64,000 bases of DNA from Bathymodiolus brooksi (lineage: Eukaryota > Mollusca > Bivalvia > Mytilida > Modiolidae). Positions 53,201 through 64,000 of this stretch are shown piece after piece. The stretch is from contig OY804575.1 in the NCBI GenBank assembly GCA_963680875.1, positions 32,578,494-32,642,493 of the forward strand, read 5' to 3'. The translations under genes and the position numbers were made by a program. The stretch's first letter is position 1. Each line of letters starts with the position of its first letter. The notes under the pieces are model-generated. The model was not told the origin of the DNA, did no database searches, and worked only from the letters and a program-made list of their open reading frames with translations.

Positions 53201-53390
53201 AAGAGATATCACACTGTCGGAACAATTACGCAATCTAACAGAAAAACAAGAGATATCACACTGTTGCAACAGTTTCAAAACCTACCAGAAAAACAAGAGA
53301 TACCACACTGTTGGAACAGTTCCAAAATCTAGCAGAAAAACAAGAGATATCACACTGTAGGAACAGTTCTAAGATCTAACAGAAAAACAA
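50251..53390 (+). repeat. 1,310-bp (28-monomer) HOR, about 2.4 copies
   Basis: CACACTTTCGAACAG occurs at 50544, 51854 and 53164, each 1,310 bp apart. TTATGCAATC and the CACTGTCGAACAG deletion occur once per unit (near 51016 and 52326). The 6-bp shortfall from 28 x 47 fits the several 1-bp-short monomers. Differences include CTGTAAGAACAG near 50737, GTCGGATTAG near 51484, GATCCAACAG near 52064, AAACCCCACAC near 52316 and ACCAAACTG near 52551. The module is related to the 2.5-kb blocks at 22.7 and 35.3 kb. Confidence 0.9.
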
Positions 53391-55470
53391 GAAACACCAC
53401 ACTGTCGGAACAGTTCCAAAATCTAACAGTAAAACAAGAGATATCACACTGTCGGAACAGTTACGCAATCTAACAGAAAAACAAGAGATACCACACAGTC
53501 GGAATAGCTCCAAAATCAAACACAAAAACAACAAATACCACACTGTCGGAACAGCTCTAAAACCTAACAGAAAAACAAAAAATACCACACTGTCTGAACA
53601 ATTCCAAAATCTAACAGAAAAACAAGAGATACCACACTTTCGGAACATCTCTAAAAATCTAACCGAAAAACAAGAGATACCACACTGTCGGAGCAGTTAC
53701 AAAATCTAACTGAAAAACAAGAGATACCACACTGTCGGAACAGTTCCAAAATCTAACAGTAAAACAAGAGATATCACACTGTCGGAACAGTTACGCAATC
53801 TAACAGAAAAACAAGAGATTTCACACTGTCGGAACAGCTCTAAAATCTAACCGAAAAACAAGAGATCCACACTGTCGGGACAGTTACAAAATCTAACAGT
53901 AAAACAAGAGATATCACACTGTCGGAACAGTTACGCAATCTAACAGAAAAACAAGAGATATCACACTGTTGCAACAGTTTCAAAACCTACCAGAAATACA
54001 AGAGATACAACACTGTCGGAACAGTTCCAAAATCTAACAGAAAAACAAGAGATATCACACTGTAGGAACAGTTCTAAGATCTAACAGAAAAACAAGAAAT
54101 ACCACACTGTCGGAACAGTTCCAAAATCTAACAGTAAAACAAGAGATATCACACAATCGGAACAGTTACGCAATATAACAGAAAAACAAGAGATATCACA
54201 CTGTCGCAACAGTTTCAAAATCTACCAGAAAAACAAGAGATACCACACTGTCGGAACAGTTCCAAAATCTAACAGAAAAACAAGAGATATCACACTGTAG
54301 GAACAGTTCTAAGATCTAACAGAAAAACAAGAAACACCACACTGTCGGAACAGTTCCAAAATCTAACCGAAAAACAAGAGATACCACACTGTCGGAATAG
54401 CTCCAAAATCAAACACAAACACAACAAATACCACACTGTCGGAACAGCTCTAAAACCTAACAAAAAAACAAAAATTACCACACTGTCTGAACAATTCCAA
54501 AATCTAACAGAAAAACAAGAGATACCACACTGTTGGAACAGTTCCAAAATCTAGCAGAAAAACAAGAGATATCACACTGTAGGAACAGTTCTAAGATCTA
54601 ACAGAAAAACAAGAAACACCACACTGTCGGAACAGTTCCAAAATCTAACAGTAAAACAAGAGATATCACACTGTCGGAACAGTTACGCAATCTAACAGAA
54701 AAACAAGAGATACCACACAGTCGGAATAGCTCCAAAATCAAACACAAAAACAACAAATACCACACTGTCGGAACAGCTCTAAAACCTAACAGAAAAACAA
54801 AAAATACCACACTGTCTGAACAATTCCAAAATCTAACAGAAAAACAAGAGATACCACACTTTCGGAACATCTCTAAAAATCTAACCGAAAAACAAGAGAT
54901 ACCACACTGTCGGAGCAGTTACAAAATCTAACTGAAAAACAAGAGATACCACACTGTCGGAACAGTTCCAAAATCTAACAGTAAAACAAGAGATATCACA
55001 CTGTCGGAACAGTTACGCAATCTAACAGAAAAACAAGAGATTTCACACTGTCGGAACAGCTCTAAAATCTAACCGAAAAACAAGAGATCCACACTGTCGG
55101 GACAGTTACAAAATCTAACAGTAAAACAAGAGATATCACACTGTCGGAACAGTTACGCAATCTAACAGAAAAACAAGAGATATCACACTGTTGCAACAGT
55201 TTCAAAACCTACCAGAAATACAAGAGATACAACACTGTCGGAACAGTTCCAAAATCTAACAGAAAAACAAGAGATATCACACTGTAGGAACAGTTCTAAG
55301 ATCTAACAGAAAAACAAGAAATACCACACTGTCGGAACAGTTCCAAAATCTAACAGTAAAACAAGAGATATCACACAATCGGAACAGTTACGCAATATAA
55401 CAGAAAAACAAGAGATATCACACTGTCGCAACAGTTTCAAAATCTACCAGAAAAACAAGAGATACCACAC
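53310..55470 (+). repeat. 1,222-bp (exactly 26-monomer) HOR, about 1.8 copies
   Basis: The CACTGTTGGAACAGTTCC monomer followed by TAGCAGAAAAAC occurs near 53310 and 54532. CTGTCGGGACAG occurs near 53874 and 55096, CAGAAATACAAG near 53990 and 55212, and CACACAATCGG near 54152 and 55374. Every spacing is 1,222 bp, which is 26 x 47 with no net indel. The match stops near 55470, where CGGAACAG becomes CGGAATAG. Confidence 0.9.
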
Positions 55471-58400
55471 TGTCGGAATAGCTCCAAAATCAAACACAAA
55501 CACAACAAATACCACACTGTCGGAACAGCTCTAAAACCTAACAAAAAAACAAAAATTACCACACTGTCTGAACAATTCCAAAATCTAACAGAAAAACAAG
55601 AGATACCACACTTTCGGAACAGCTCTAAAATCTAACCGAAAAACAAGAGATATCACACTGTCGGAGCAGTTACAAAATCTAACTGAAAAACAAGAGATCC
55701 ACACTGTCGGAACAGTTACAAAATCTAACTGAAAAACAAGAGATACCACACTGTCGGAACAGTTACAAAATCTAACTGAAAAACAAGAGATACCACACTG
55801 TCGGAACAGCTCTAATATCTAACAGAAAAACAAAACATACCACACTTTCGGAACAGTTCGACAATCTAACAGAAAAACAAGAGATACCACACTGCCGGAA
55901 CAGCACTAATAACTAACAGAAAAACAAAAATACCACACTGTCGGAACAGTTCCAAGATCTAGCAGAAAATCAAGAGATACCACACTGTTGAAGCAGTTCC
56001 ACAATCTAACAGAAAATCAAGATATATCACACTGTTGCAACAGTTTCAAAACCTACCAGAAAAACAAGAAACACCACACTGTCGGAACAGTTCCAAAATC
56101 TAACAGTAAAACAAGAGATATCACACTGTCGGAACAGTTACAAAATCTAACAGAAAAACAAAAGATATCACACTGTCGGAACAGTTCTAAGATCTACCAG
56201 AAAAACAAGAAACACCACACTGTCGGAACAGTTCCAAAATCTAACAGTAAAACAAGAGATATCACACTGTCGGAACAGTTACGCAATCTAACAGAAAAAC
56301 AAGAGATATCACACTGTCGCAACAGTTTCAAAATCTACCAGAAAAACAAGAGATACCACACTGTCGGAACAGTTCCAAAATCTAACAGAAAAACAAGAGA
56401 TATCACACTGTAGGAACAGTTCTAAGATCTAACAGAAAAACAAGAAACACCACACTGTCGGAACAGTTCCAAAATCTAACAGTAAAACAAGAGATACCAC
56501 ACTGTCGGAATAGCTCCAAAATCAAACACAAACACAACAAATACCACACTGTCAGAACAGCTCTAAAACCTAACAAAAAAACAAAAATTACCACACTGTC
56601 TGAACAATTCCAAAATCTAACAGAAAAACAAGAGATAACACACTTTCGGAACAGCTCTAAAATCTAACCGAAAAACAAGAGATATCACACTGTCGCAACA
56701 GTTTCAAAATCTACCAGAAAAACAAGAGATACCACACTGTCGGAATAGCTCCAAAATCAAACACAAACACAACAAATACCACACTGTCGGAACAGCTCTA
56801 AAACCTAACAAAAAAACAAAAATTACCACACTGTCTGAACAATTCCAAAATCTAACAGAAAAACAAGAGATACCACACTTTCGGAACAGCTCTAAAATCT
56901 AACCGAAAAACAAGAGATATCACACTGTCGGAGCAGTTACAAAATCTAACTGAAAAACAAGAGATCCACACTGTCGGAACAGTTACAAAATCTAACTGAA
57001 AAACAAGAGATACCACACTGTCGGAACAGTTACAAAATCTAACTGAAAAACAAGAGATACCACACTGTCGGAACAGCTCTAATATCTAACAGAAAAACAA
57101 AACATACCACACTTTCGGAACAGTTCGACAATCTAACAGAAAAACAAGAGATACCACACTGCCGGAACAGCACTAATAACTAACAGAAAAACAAAAATAC
57201 CACACTGTCGGAACAGTTCCAAGATCTAGCAGAAAATCAAGAGATACCACACTGTTGAAGCAGTTCCACAATCTAACAGAAAATCAAGATATATCACACT
57301 GTTGCAACAGTTTCAAAACCTACCAGAAAAACAAGAAACACCACACTGTCGGAACAGTTCCAAAATCTAACAGTAAAACAAGAGATATCACACTGTCGGA
57401 ACAGTTACAAAATCTAACAGAAAAACAAAAGATATCACACTGTCGGAACAGTTCTAAGATCTACCAGAAAAACAAGAAACACCACACTGTCGGAACAGTT
57501 CCAAAATCTAACAGTAAAACAAGAGATATCACACTGTCGGAACAGTTACGCAATCTAACAGAAAAACAAGAGATATCACACTGTCGCAACAGTTTCAAAA
57601 TCTACCAGAAAAACAAGAGATACCACACTGTCGGAACAGTTCCAAAATCTAACAGTAAAACAAGAGATATCACACTGTAGGAACAGTTCTAAGATCTAAC
57701 AGAAAAACAAGAAACACCACACTGTCGGAACAGTTCCAAAATCTAACAGTAAAACAAGAGATACCACACTGTCGGAATAGCTCCAAAATCAAACACAAAC
57801 ACAACAAATACCACACTGTCAGAACAGCTCTAAAACCTAACAAAAAAACAAAAATTACCACACTGTCTGAACAATTCCAAAATCTAACAGAAAAACAAGA
57901 GATAACACACTTTCGGAACAGCTCTAAAATCTAACCGAAAAACAAGAGATATCACACTGTCGGAGCAGTTACAAAATCTAACTGAAAAACAAGAGATCCA
58001 CACTGTCGGAACAGTTACAAAATCTAACTGAAAAACAAGAGATACCACACTGTCGGAACAGTTACAAAATCTAACTGAAAAACAAGAGATATCACACTGT
58101 CGGAACAGCTCTAATATCTAACAGAAAAACAAAACATACCACACTTTCGGAACAGTTCGACAATCTAACAGAAAAACAAGAGATACCACACTGCCGGAAC
58201 AGCACTAATAACTAACAGAAAAACAAAAATACCACACTGTCGGAACAGTTCCAAGATCTAGCAGAAAATCAAGAGATACCACACTGTTGGAACAGTTCCA
58301 CAATCTAACAGAAAATCAAGATATATCACACTGTTGCAACAGTTTCAAAACCTACCAGAAAAACAAGAAACACACCACTGTCGGAACAGTTCCAAAATCT

Positions 58401-58640
58401 AACAGTAAAACAAGAGATACCACACTGTCGGAACAGTTACAAAATCTAGCAGAAAAACAAAAGATATCACACTGTCGGAACAGTTCTAAGATCTACCAGA
58501 AAAACAAGAAACACCATACTGTCGGAACAGTTCCAAAATCTAACAGTAAAACAAGAGATATCACACTGTCGGAACATTTACGCAATCTAACAAAAAAACA
58601 AGAGATATCACACTGTCGCAACAGTTTCAAAATCTACCAG
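55410..58640 (+). repeat. 1,267-bp (27-monomer) HOR with a 1,032-bp (22-monomer) version
   Basis: Equivalent points lie at 55988 and 57255 (1,267 bp apart) and then 58287 (1,032 bp later). The difference is 235 bp, exactly five monomers. The five are the CGCAACAG to TTCGG run at about 56690-56925, which the next copy lacks. The 1,032-bp version equals the unit at 38.3-40.0 kb, so the 27-mer probably arose by inserting five monomers into a 22-mer. CACTGTTGAAGCAG near 55985 and 57252 and CTGTCAGAACAGCTC near 56549 and 57816 mark the two long copies. Confidence 0.9.
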
Positions 58641-61600
58641 AAAAACAAGAGATACCACACAGTCGGAATAGCTCCAAAATCAAACACAAAAAAAACAAAT
58701 ACCACACTGTCGGAACAGCTCTAAAACCTAACAGAAAAACAAAAAATACCACACTGTCTGAACAATTCCAAAATCTAACAAAAAAACAAGAGATACCACA
58801 CTTTCGGAACAGCTCTAAAAATCTAACCGAAAAACAAGAGATACCACACTGTCGGAACAGTTCCAAAATCTAACAGTAAAACAAGAGATATCACACTGTC
58901 GGAACAGCTCTAAAATCTAACCGAAAAACAAGAGATCAACACTGTCGGAACAGTTACAAAATCTAACAGTAAAACAAGAGATATCACACTGTCGGAACAG
59001 TTACGCAATCTAACAGAAAAACAAGAGATTTCACACTGTCGGAACAGCTCTAAAATCTAACCGAAAAACAAGAGATCAACACTGTCGGAACAGTTACAAA
59101 ATCTAACAGTAAAACAAGAGATATCACACTGTCGGAACAGTTACGCAATCTAACTGAAAAACAAGAGATATCACACTGTTGCAACAGTTTCAAAACCTAC
59201 CAGAAAAACAAGAGATACCACACTGTCGGAACAGTTCCAAAATCTAACAGAAAAACAAGAGATATCACACTGTAGGAACAGTTCTAAGATCTAACAGAAA
59301 AACAAGAAACACCACACTGTCGGAACAGTTCCAAAATCTAACAGTAAAACAAGAGATATCACACTGTCGGAACAGTTACGCAATCTAACAGAAAAACAAG
59401 AGATACCACACAGTCGGAATAGCTCCAAAATCAAACACAAACACAACAAATACCACACTGTCGGAACAGCTCTAAAACCTAACAGAAAAACAAAAAATAC
59501 CACACTGTCTGAACAATTCCAAAATCTAACAGAAAAACAAGAGATACCACACTTTCGGAACATCTCTAAAAATCTAACCGAAAAACAAGAGATAACACAC
59601 TGTCGGAGCAGTTACAAAACCTAACTGAAAAACAAGAGATACCACACTGTCGGAACAGTTCCAAAATCTAACAGTAAAACAAGAGATATCACACTGTCGG
59701 AACAGTTACGCAATCTAACAGAAAAACAAGAGATTTCACACTGTCGGAACAGCTCTAAAATCTAACCGAAAAACAAGAGATCCACACTGTCGGAACATTT
59801 ACAAAATCTAGCAGTAAAACAAGAGATATCACAATGTCGGAACAGTTACGCAATCTAACAGAAAAACAAGAGATATCACACTGTTGCAACAGTTTCAAAA
59901 CCTACCAGAAAAACAAGAGATACCACACTGTCGGAACAGTTCCAAAATCTAACAGAAAAACAAGCGATATCACACTGTAGGAACAGTTCTAAGATATAAC
60001 AGTTAAACAAGAAACACCACACTGTCGGAACAGTTCCAAAATCTAACAATAAAACAAGAGATATCACACTGTCGGAACAGTTACGCAATCTAACAGAAAA
60101 ACAAGAGATATCACACTGTCGGAACAGTTCCAAGATCTAGCAGAAAATCAAGAGATACCACACTGTTGGAACAGTTCCACAATCTAACAGAAAATCAAGA
60201 TATATCACACTGTTGCAACAGTTTCAAAACCTACCAGAAAAACAAGAAACACCACACTGTCGGAACAGTTCCAAAATCTAACAGTAAAACAAGACATATC
60301 ACACTGTCGGAACAGTTACGCAATCTAACAGAAAAACAAGAGATATCACACTGTCGCAACAGTTTCAAAATCTACCAGAAAAACAAGAGATACCACACTG
60401 TCGGAACAGCTCTAATATCTAACCGAAAAACAAGAGATCCACACTGTCGGAACAGTTACAAAATCTAACTGAAAACCAAGAGATACCACACTGTCGGAAC
60501 AGTTCCAAAATCTAACAGAAAAACAAAAGATATCACACTGTCGGAACAGTTCTAAGATCTAACAGAAAAACAAGAAACACCACACTGTCGGAACAGTTCC
60601 AAAATCTAACAGTAAAACAAGACATATCACACTGTCGGAACAGTTACGCAATCTAACAAAAAAACAAGAGATATCACACTGTCGCAACAGTTTCAAAATC
60701 TACCAGAAAAACAACAGATACCACACAGTCGGAATAGCTCCAAAATCAAACACAAACACAACAAATACCACACTGTCGGAACAGCTCTAAAACCTAACAG
60801 AAAAACAAAACATACCACACTGTCTGAACAATTCCAAAATCTAACAGAAAAACAAGAGATACCACACTGTCGGAGCAGTTACAAATCGAACTGAAAAACA
60901 AGAGATACCACACATGTCGGAACAGTTCCAAAATCTAACAGTAAAACATCAGATATCACACTGTCGGAACAGTTACGCAATCTAACAGAAAAACAAGAGA
61001 TATCACACTGTCGGAACAGCTCTAAAATCTAACCGAAAAACAAGAGATCCACACTGTCGGAACAGTTACAAAATCTAACTGAAAACCAAGAGATACCACA
61101 CTGTCGGAACAGTTACAAAATCTAACAGAAAAAAAAAGAGATATCACACTGTCGCAACAGTTTCAAAATCTACAAGAAAAACAAGCGATACCACACTGTC
61201 GGAATAGCTCCAAAATCAAACACAAACAGAACAAATACCACACTGTCGGAACAGCTCTAAAATGTAACAGAAAAACAAAAAATACCACACTGTCTGAACA
61301 ATTCCAAAATCTAACAGAAAAAAAAGAGATACCACACTGTCGGAACAGTTCTACAATCTAACAGAAAAACAAGAGATACCACACTGTCGGAACAGCTCTA
61401 AAATCTAACTGAAAAACAAGAGATCCAGACTGTCGGAACAGTTGCAAAATCTAACTGAAAAACATGAGATATCACACTGTCGGAACAACTCTAATATCTA
61501 ACAGAAAAACAAAAAATACCACACTATCGGAACAGTTCCACAATCTAACAGAAACACAAGAGATACCACACTGCCGGAACAGCTCTAATATCTAACATAA

Positions 61601-64000
61601 AAACAAAACATACCACACTGTCGGAACAGTTCCAAGATCTAGCAGAAAATCAAGAGATACCACACTGTCTGAACAGTTCCACAATCTAACAGAAAATCAA
61701 GTTATATCACACTGTTGCAACAGTTTCAAAACCTACCAGAAAAATAAGAAACACCACACTGTCGGAACAGTTCCAAAATCTAACAGTAAAACAAGAGATA
61801 TCACACTGTCGGAACAGTTACGCAATCTAACAGAAAAACAAGAGATATCACACTGTCGCAACAGTTCCAAAATCTACCAGAAAAAACAAGAGATACCACA
61901 CTGTCGGAACAGCTCTAAAATCTAACCGAAAAACAAGAGATCCACACTGTCGGAACAGTTACAAAATCTAACTGAAAACCAAGAGATACCATACTGTCGG
62001 AACAGCTCTAATATCTAACAAAAAAACAAAATATACCACACTTTCGGAACAGTTCCACAATCGAACAGAAAAACAAGAGATACCACACTGCCGGAACAGT
62101 TACAAAATCTAGCAGAAAAACAAAAGATATCACACTGTCGGAACAGTTCTAAGATCTACCAGAAAAACAAGAAACACCACACTGTCGGAACAGTTCCAAA
62201 ATCTAACAGTAAAACAAGAGATATCACACTGTCGGAACATTTACGCAATCTAACAAAAAAACAAGAGATATCACACTGTCGCAACAGTTTCAAAATCTAC
62301 CAGAAAAACAAGAGATACCACACAGTCGGAATAGCTCCAAAATCAAACACAAAAAAAACAAATACCACACTGTCGGAACAGCTCTAAAACCTAACAGAAA
62401 AACAAAAAATACCACACTGTCTGAACAATTCCAAAATCTACCAAAAAAACAAGAGATACCACACTTTCGGAACAGCTCTAAAAATCTAACCGAAAAACAA
62501 GAGATACCACACTGTCGGAACAGTTCCAAAATCTAACAGTAAAACAAGAGATATCACACTGTCGGAACAGCTCTAAAATCTAACCGAAAAACAAGAGATC
62601 AACACTGTCGGAACAGTTACAAAATCTAACAGTAAAACAAGAGATATCACACTGTCGGAACAGTTACGCAATCTAACAGAAAAACAAGAGATTTCACACT
62701 GTCGGAACAGCTCTAAAATCTAACCGAAAAACAAGAGATCAACACTGTCGGAACAGTTACAAAATCTAACAGTAAAACAAGAGATATCACACTGTCGGAA
62801 CAGTTACGCAATCTAACTGAAAAACAAGAGATATCACACTGTTGCAACAGTTTCAAAACCTACCAGAAAAACAAGAGATACCACACTGTCGGAACAGTTC
62901 CAAAATCTAACAGAAAAACAAGAGATATCACACTGTAGGAACAGTTCTAAGATCTAACAGAAAAACAAGAAACACCACACTGTCGGAACAGTTCCAAAAT
63001 CTAACAGTAAAACAAGAGATATCACACTGTCGGAACAGTTACGCAATCTAACAGAAAAACAAGAGATACCACACAGTCGGAATAGCTCCAAAATCAAACA
63101 CAAACACAACAAATACCACACTGTCGGAACAGCTCTAAAACCTAACAGAAAAACAAAAAATACCACACTGTCTGAACAATTCCAAAATCTAACAGAAAAA
63201 CAAGAGATACCACACTTTCGGAACATCTCTAAAAATCTAACCGAAAAACAAGAGATAACACACTGTCGGAGCAGTTACAAAACCTAACTGAAAAACAAGA
63301 GATACCACACTGTCGGAACAGTTCCAAAATCTAACAGTAAAACAAGAGATATCACACTGTCGGAACAGTTACGCAATCTAACAGAAAAACAAGAGATTTC
63401 ACACTGTCGGAACAGCTCTAAAATCTAACCGAAAAACAAGAGATCCACACTGTCGGAACATTTACAAAATCTAGCAGTAAAACAAGAGATATCACAATGT
63501 CGGAACAGTTACGCAATCTAACAGAAAAACAAGAGATATCACACTGTTGCAACAGTTTCAAAACCTACCAGAAAAACAAGAGATACCACACTGTCGGAAC
63601 AGTTCCAAAATCTAACAGAAAAACAAGCGATATCACACTGTAGGAACAGTTCTAAGATCTAACAGTTAAACAAGAAACACCACACTGTCGGAACAGTTCC
63701 AAAATCTAACAATAAAACAAGAGATATCACACTGTCGGAACAGTTACGCAATCTAACAGAAAAACAAGAGATATCACACTGTCGGAACAGTTCCAAGATC
63801 TAGCAGAAAATCAAGAGATACCACACTGTTGGAACAGTTCCACAATCTAACAGAAAATCAAGATATATCACACTGTTGCAACAGTTTCAAAACCTACCAG
63901 AAAAACAAGAAACACCACACTGTCGGAACAGTTCCAAAATCTAACAGTAAAACAAGACATATCACACTGTCGGAACAGTTACGCAATCTAACAGAAAAAC
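58425..64000 (+). repeat. 3,663-bp (78-monomer) HOR, about 1.5 copies, cut by the window end
   Basis: GGAACAGTTAC followed by TAGCAGAAAAAC lies at 58430 and 62093, and further markers at 58627 and 62290, 59291 and 62954, and 59876 and 63539 keep the 3,663-bp spacing (78 x 47 less 3). The first copy joins a 58.4-60.1-kb part related to the 1,502-bp unit with a 60.1-62.1-kb part related to the 1,404-bp unit. Differences include CTACCAAAAAAAC near 62439, AAGATATAACAG near 59993 versus AAGATCTAACAG near 63656, and GACGG-free, otherwise identical runs between. CACATGTCGG near 60912 has one extra base. Confidence 0.88.

Larger units (their letters stand above)
1..64000 (+). repeat. 47-bp satellite DNA array, head-to-tail, fills the window
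   Basis: The landmark ACTGTCGGAACAG recurs every 47 bp from end to end (for example CTGTCGG at 541 and again at 588). Each monomer has four parts: ACACTGT plus a variable CGGAACAG core, then TTCCAAAATC or a variant, then TAACAGAAAAAC or a variant, then AAGAGATACC or a variant. All monomers point the same way and I saw no inversion. Recurrent variants include CGCAACAG, TGCAACAG, CTGAACAA, CGGAATAG and CGGAGCAG in the core, TTACGCAATC, CTCTAAAATC and TTCTAAGATC in the second part, TACCAG, TAACCG, TAACTG and TAGCAG in the third, and GATATC, GATCC, AAACACC or AAAAATACC at the end. Composition is about 38% GC with a strong A-over-T excess on this strand. There is no gene, mobile element or unique DNA. 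The tract reads as eukaryotic heterochromatic satellite; chromosome position and species cannot be told from it. Confidence 0.98.

Noticed and set aside
58287..58724. Open reading frames of 63-145 codons on both strands throughout the window
   Set aside because: They recur with the satellite period, translate as the same 47-residue cycle (three monomers), exist on both strands at the same place, and start and stop at single-base variants such as TGTAGG. There is no codon bias, intron or promoter evidence and no recognisable domain. They are repeat by-products.
1..64000. CRISPR array
   Set aside because: The period and dyad could mislead a repeat finder, but there are no unique spacers: the whole 47 bp is repeated, and there are no cas-like genes.
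1..64000. Bacterial iterons or a plasmid origin with dyad operators
   Set aside because: Iteron sets are short and lie beside a replication gene. Here more than a thousand copies run for 64 kb with no gene.
1..64000. Telomeric repeat or subtelomeric TTAGGG-like arrays
   Set aside because: No short telomere-type motif is seen; the period is 47 bp throughout.
1..64000. Transposon or retroelement insertion between blocks
   Set aside because: I read through every block junction. The monomers continue in register with no terminal repeats, target duplications, poly-A tails or foreign sequence.

Overview
The whole 64-kb window is one uninterrupted satellite DNA array. It is built from about 1,360 head-to-tail copies of a 47-bp monomer. 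I see no protein-coding gene, RNA gene, transposon, CRISPR array, inversion or unique spacer anywhere. The consensus monomer begins ACACTGTCGGAACAG, continues with TTCCAAAATC and TAACAGAAAAAC, and ends AAGAGATACC. It is about 38% GC, strongly A-rich on the + strand (roughly 22 A to 7 T per monomer), and usually holds one CpG. A tract this long, pure and layered is typical of eukaryotic constitutive heterochromatin (centromeric, pericentromeric, subtelomeric, or on a sex or B chromosome). I do not recognise the monomer and cannot name the organism or lineage.

The monomers are not uniform. About two dozen variant types recur in fixed orders and form higher-order repeats (HORs). At 1-3340 a 30-monomer HOR of 1,404 bp runs in tandem, and inside it is a 7-monomer sub-repeat (328-329 bp). 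The interval 301-9570 (9,270 bp) is repeated at 9571-17810 as an 8,240-bp version. The difference of 1,030 bp is one extra tandem copy of a 22-monomer block in the first version. From 17 to 38 kb the array is a mosaic of re-used blocks: a 1.78-kb block at three sites, a 2.5-2.75-kb block at two sites, a 1,029-bp tandem duplication and a 469-bp triplication. The right half holds younger-looking local HORs in series: 1,032 bp (38.3-40.0 kb), 1,502 bp (39.6-44.4 kb), 613 bp (44.4-45.3 kb), a mosaic (45.3-49.4 kb), 1,310 bp (50.3-53.4 kb), 1,222 bp (53.3-55.5 kb), 1,267/1,032 bp (55.4-58.6 kb) and 3,663 bp (58.4 kb to the window end).

Nearly every period is an integer number of 47-bp monomers, less a few bases explained by identifiable 44- to 46-bp variant monomers. 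This is what repeated unequal exchange or gene conversion in monomer register would produce. The most distinctive monomer features are a built-in inverted repeat (ACTGT-CGGA-ACAGT, a perfect 14-bp palindrome in some types), a conserved CpG in its centre, and a length close to 4.5 helical turns. Open reading frames on both strands are by-products of the repeat and are not annotated as genes. Block edges were read by eye and are good to about 10-50 bp. Identities were not computed.
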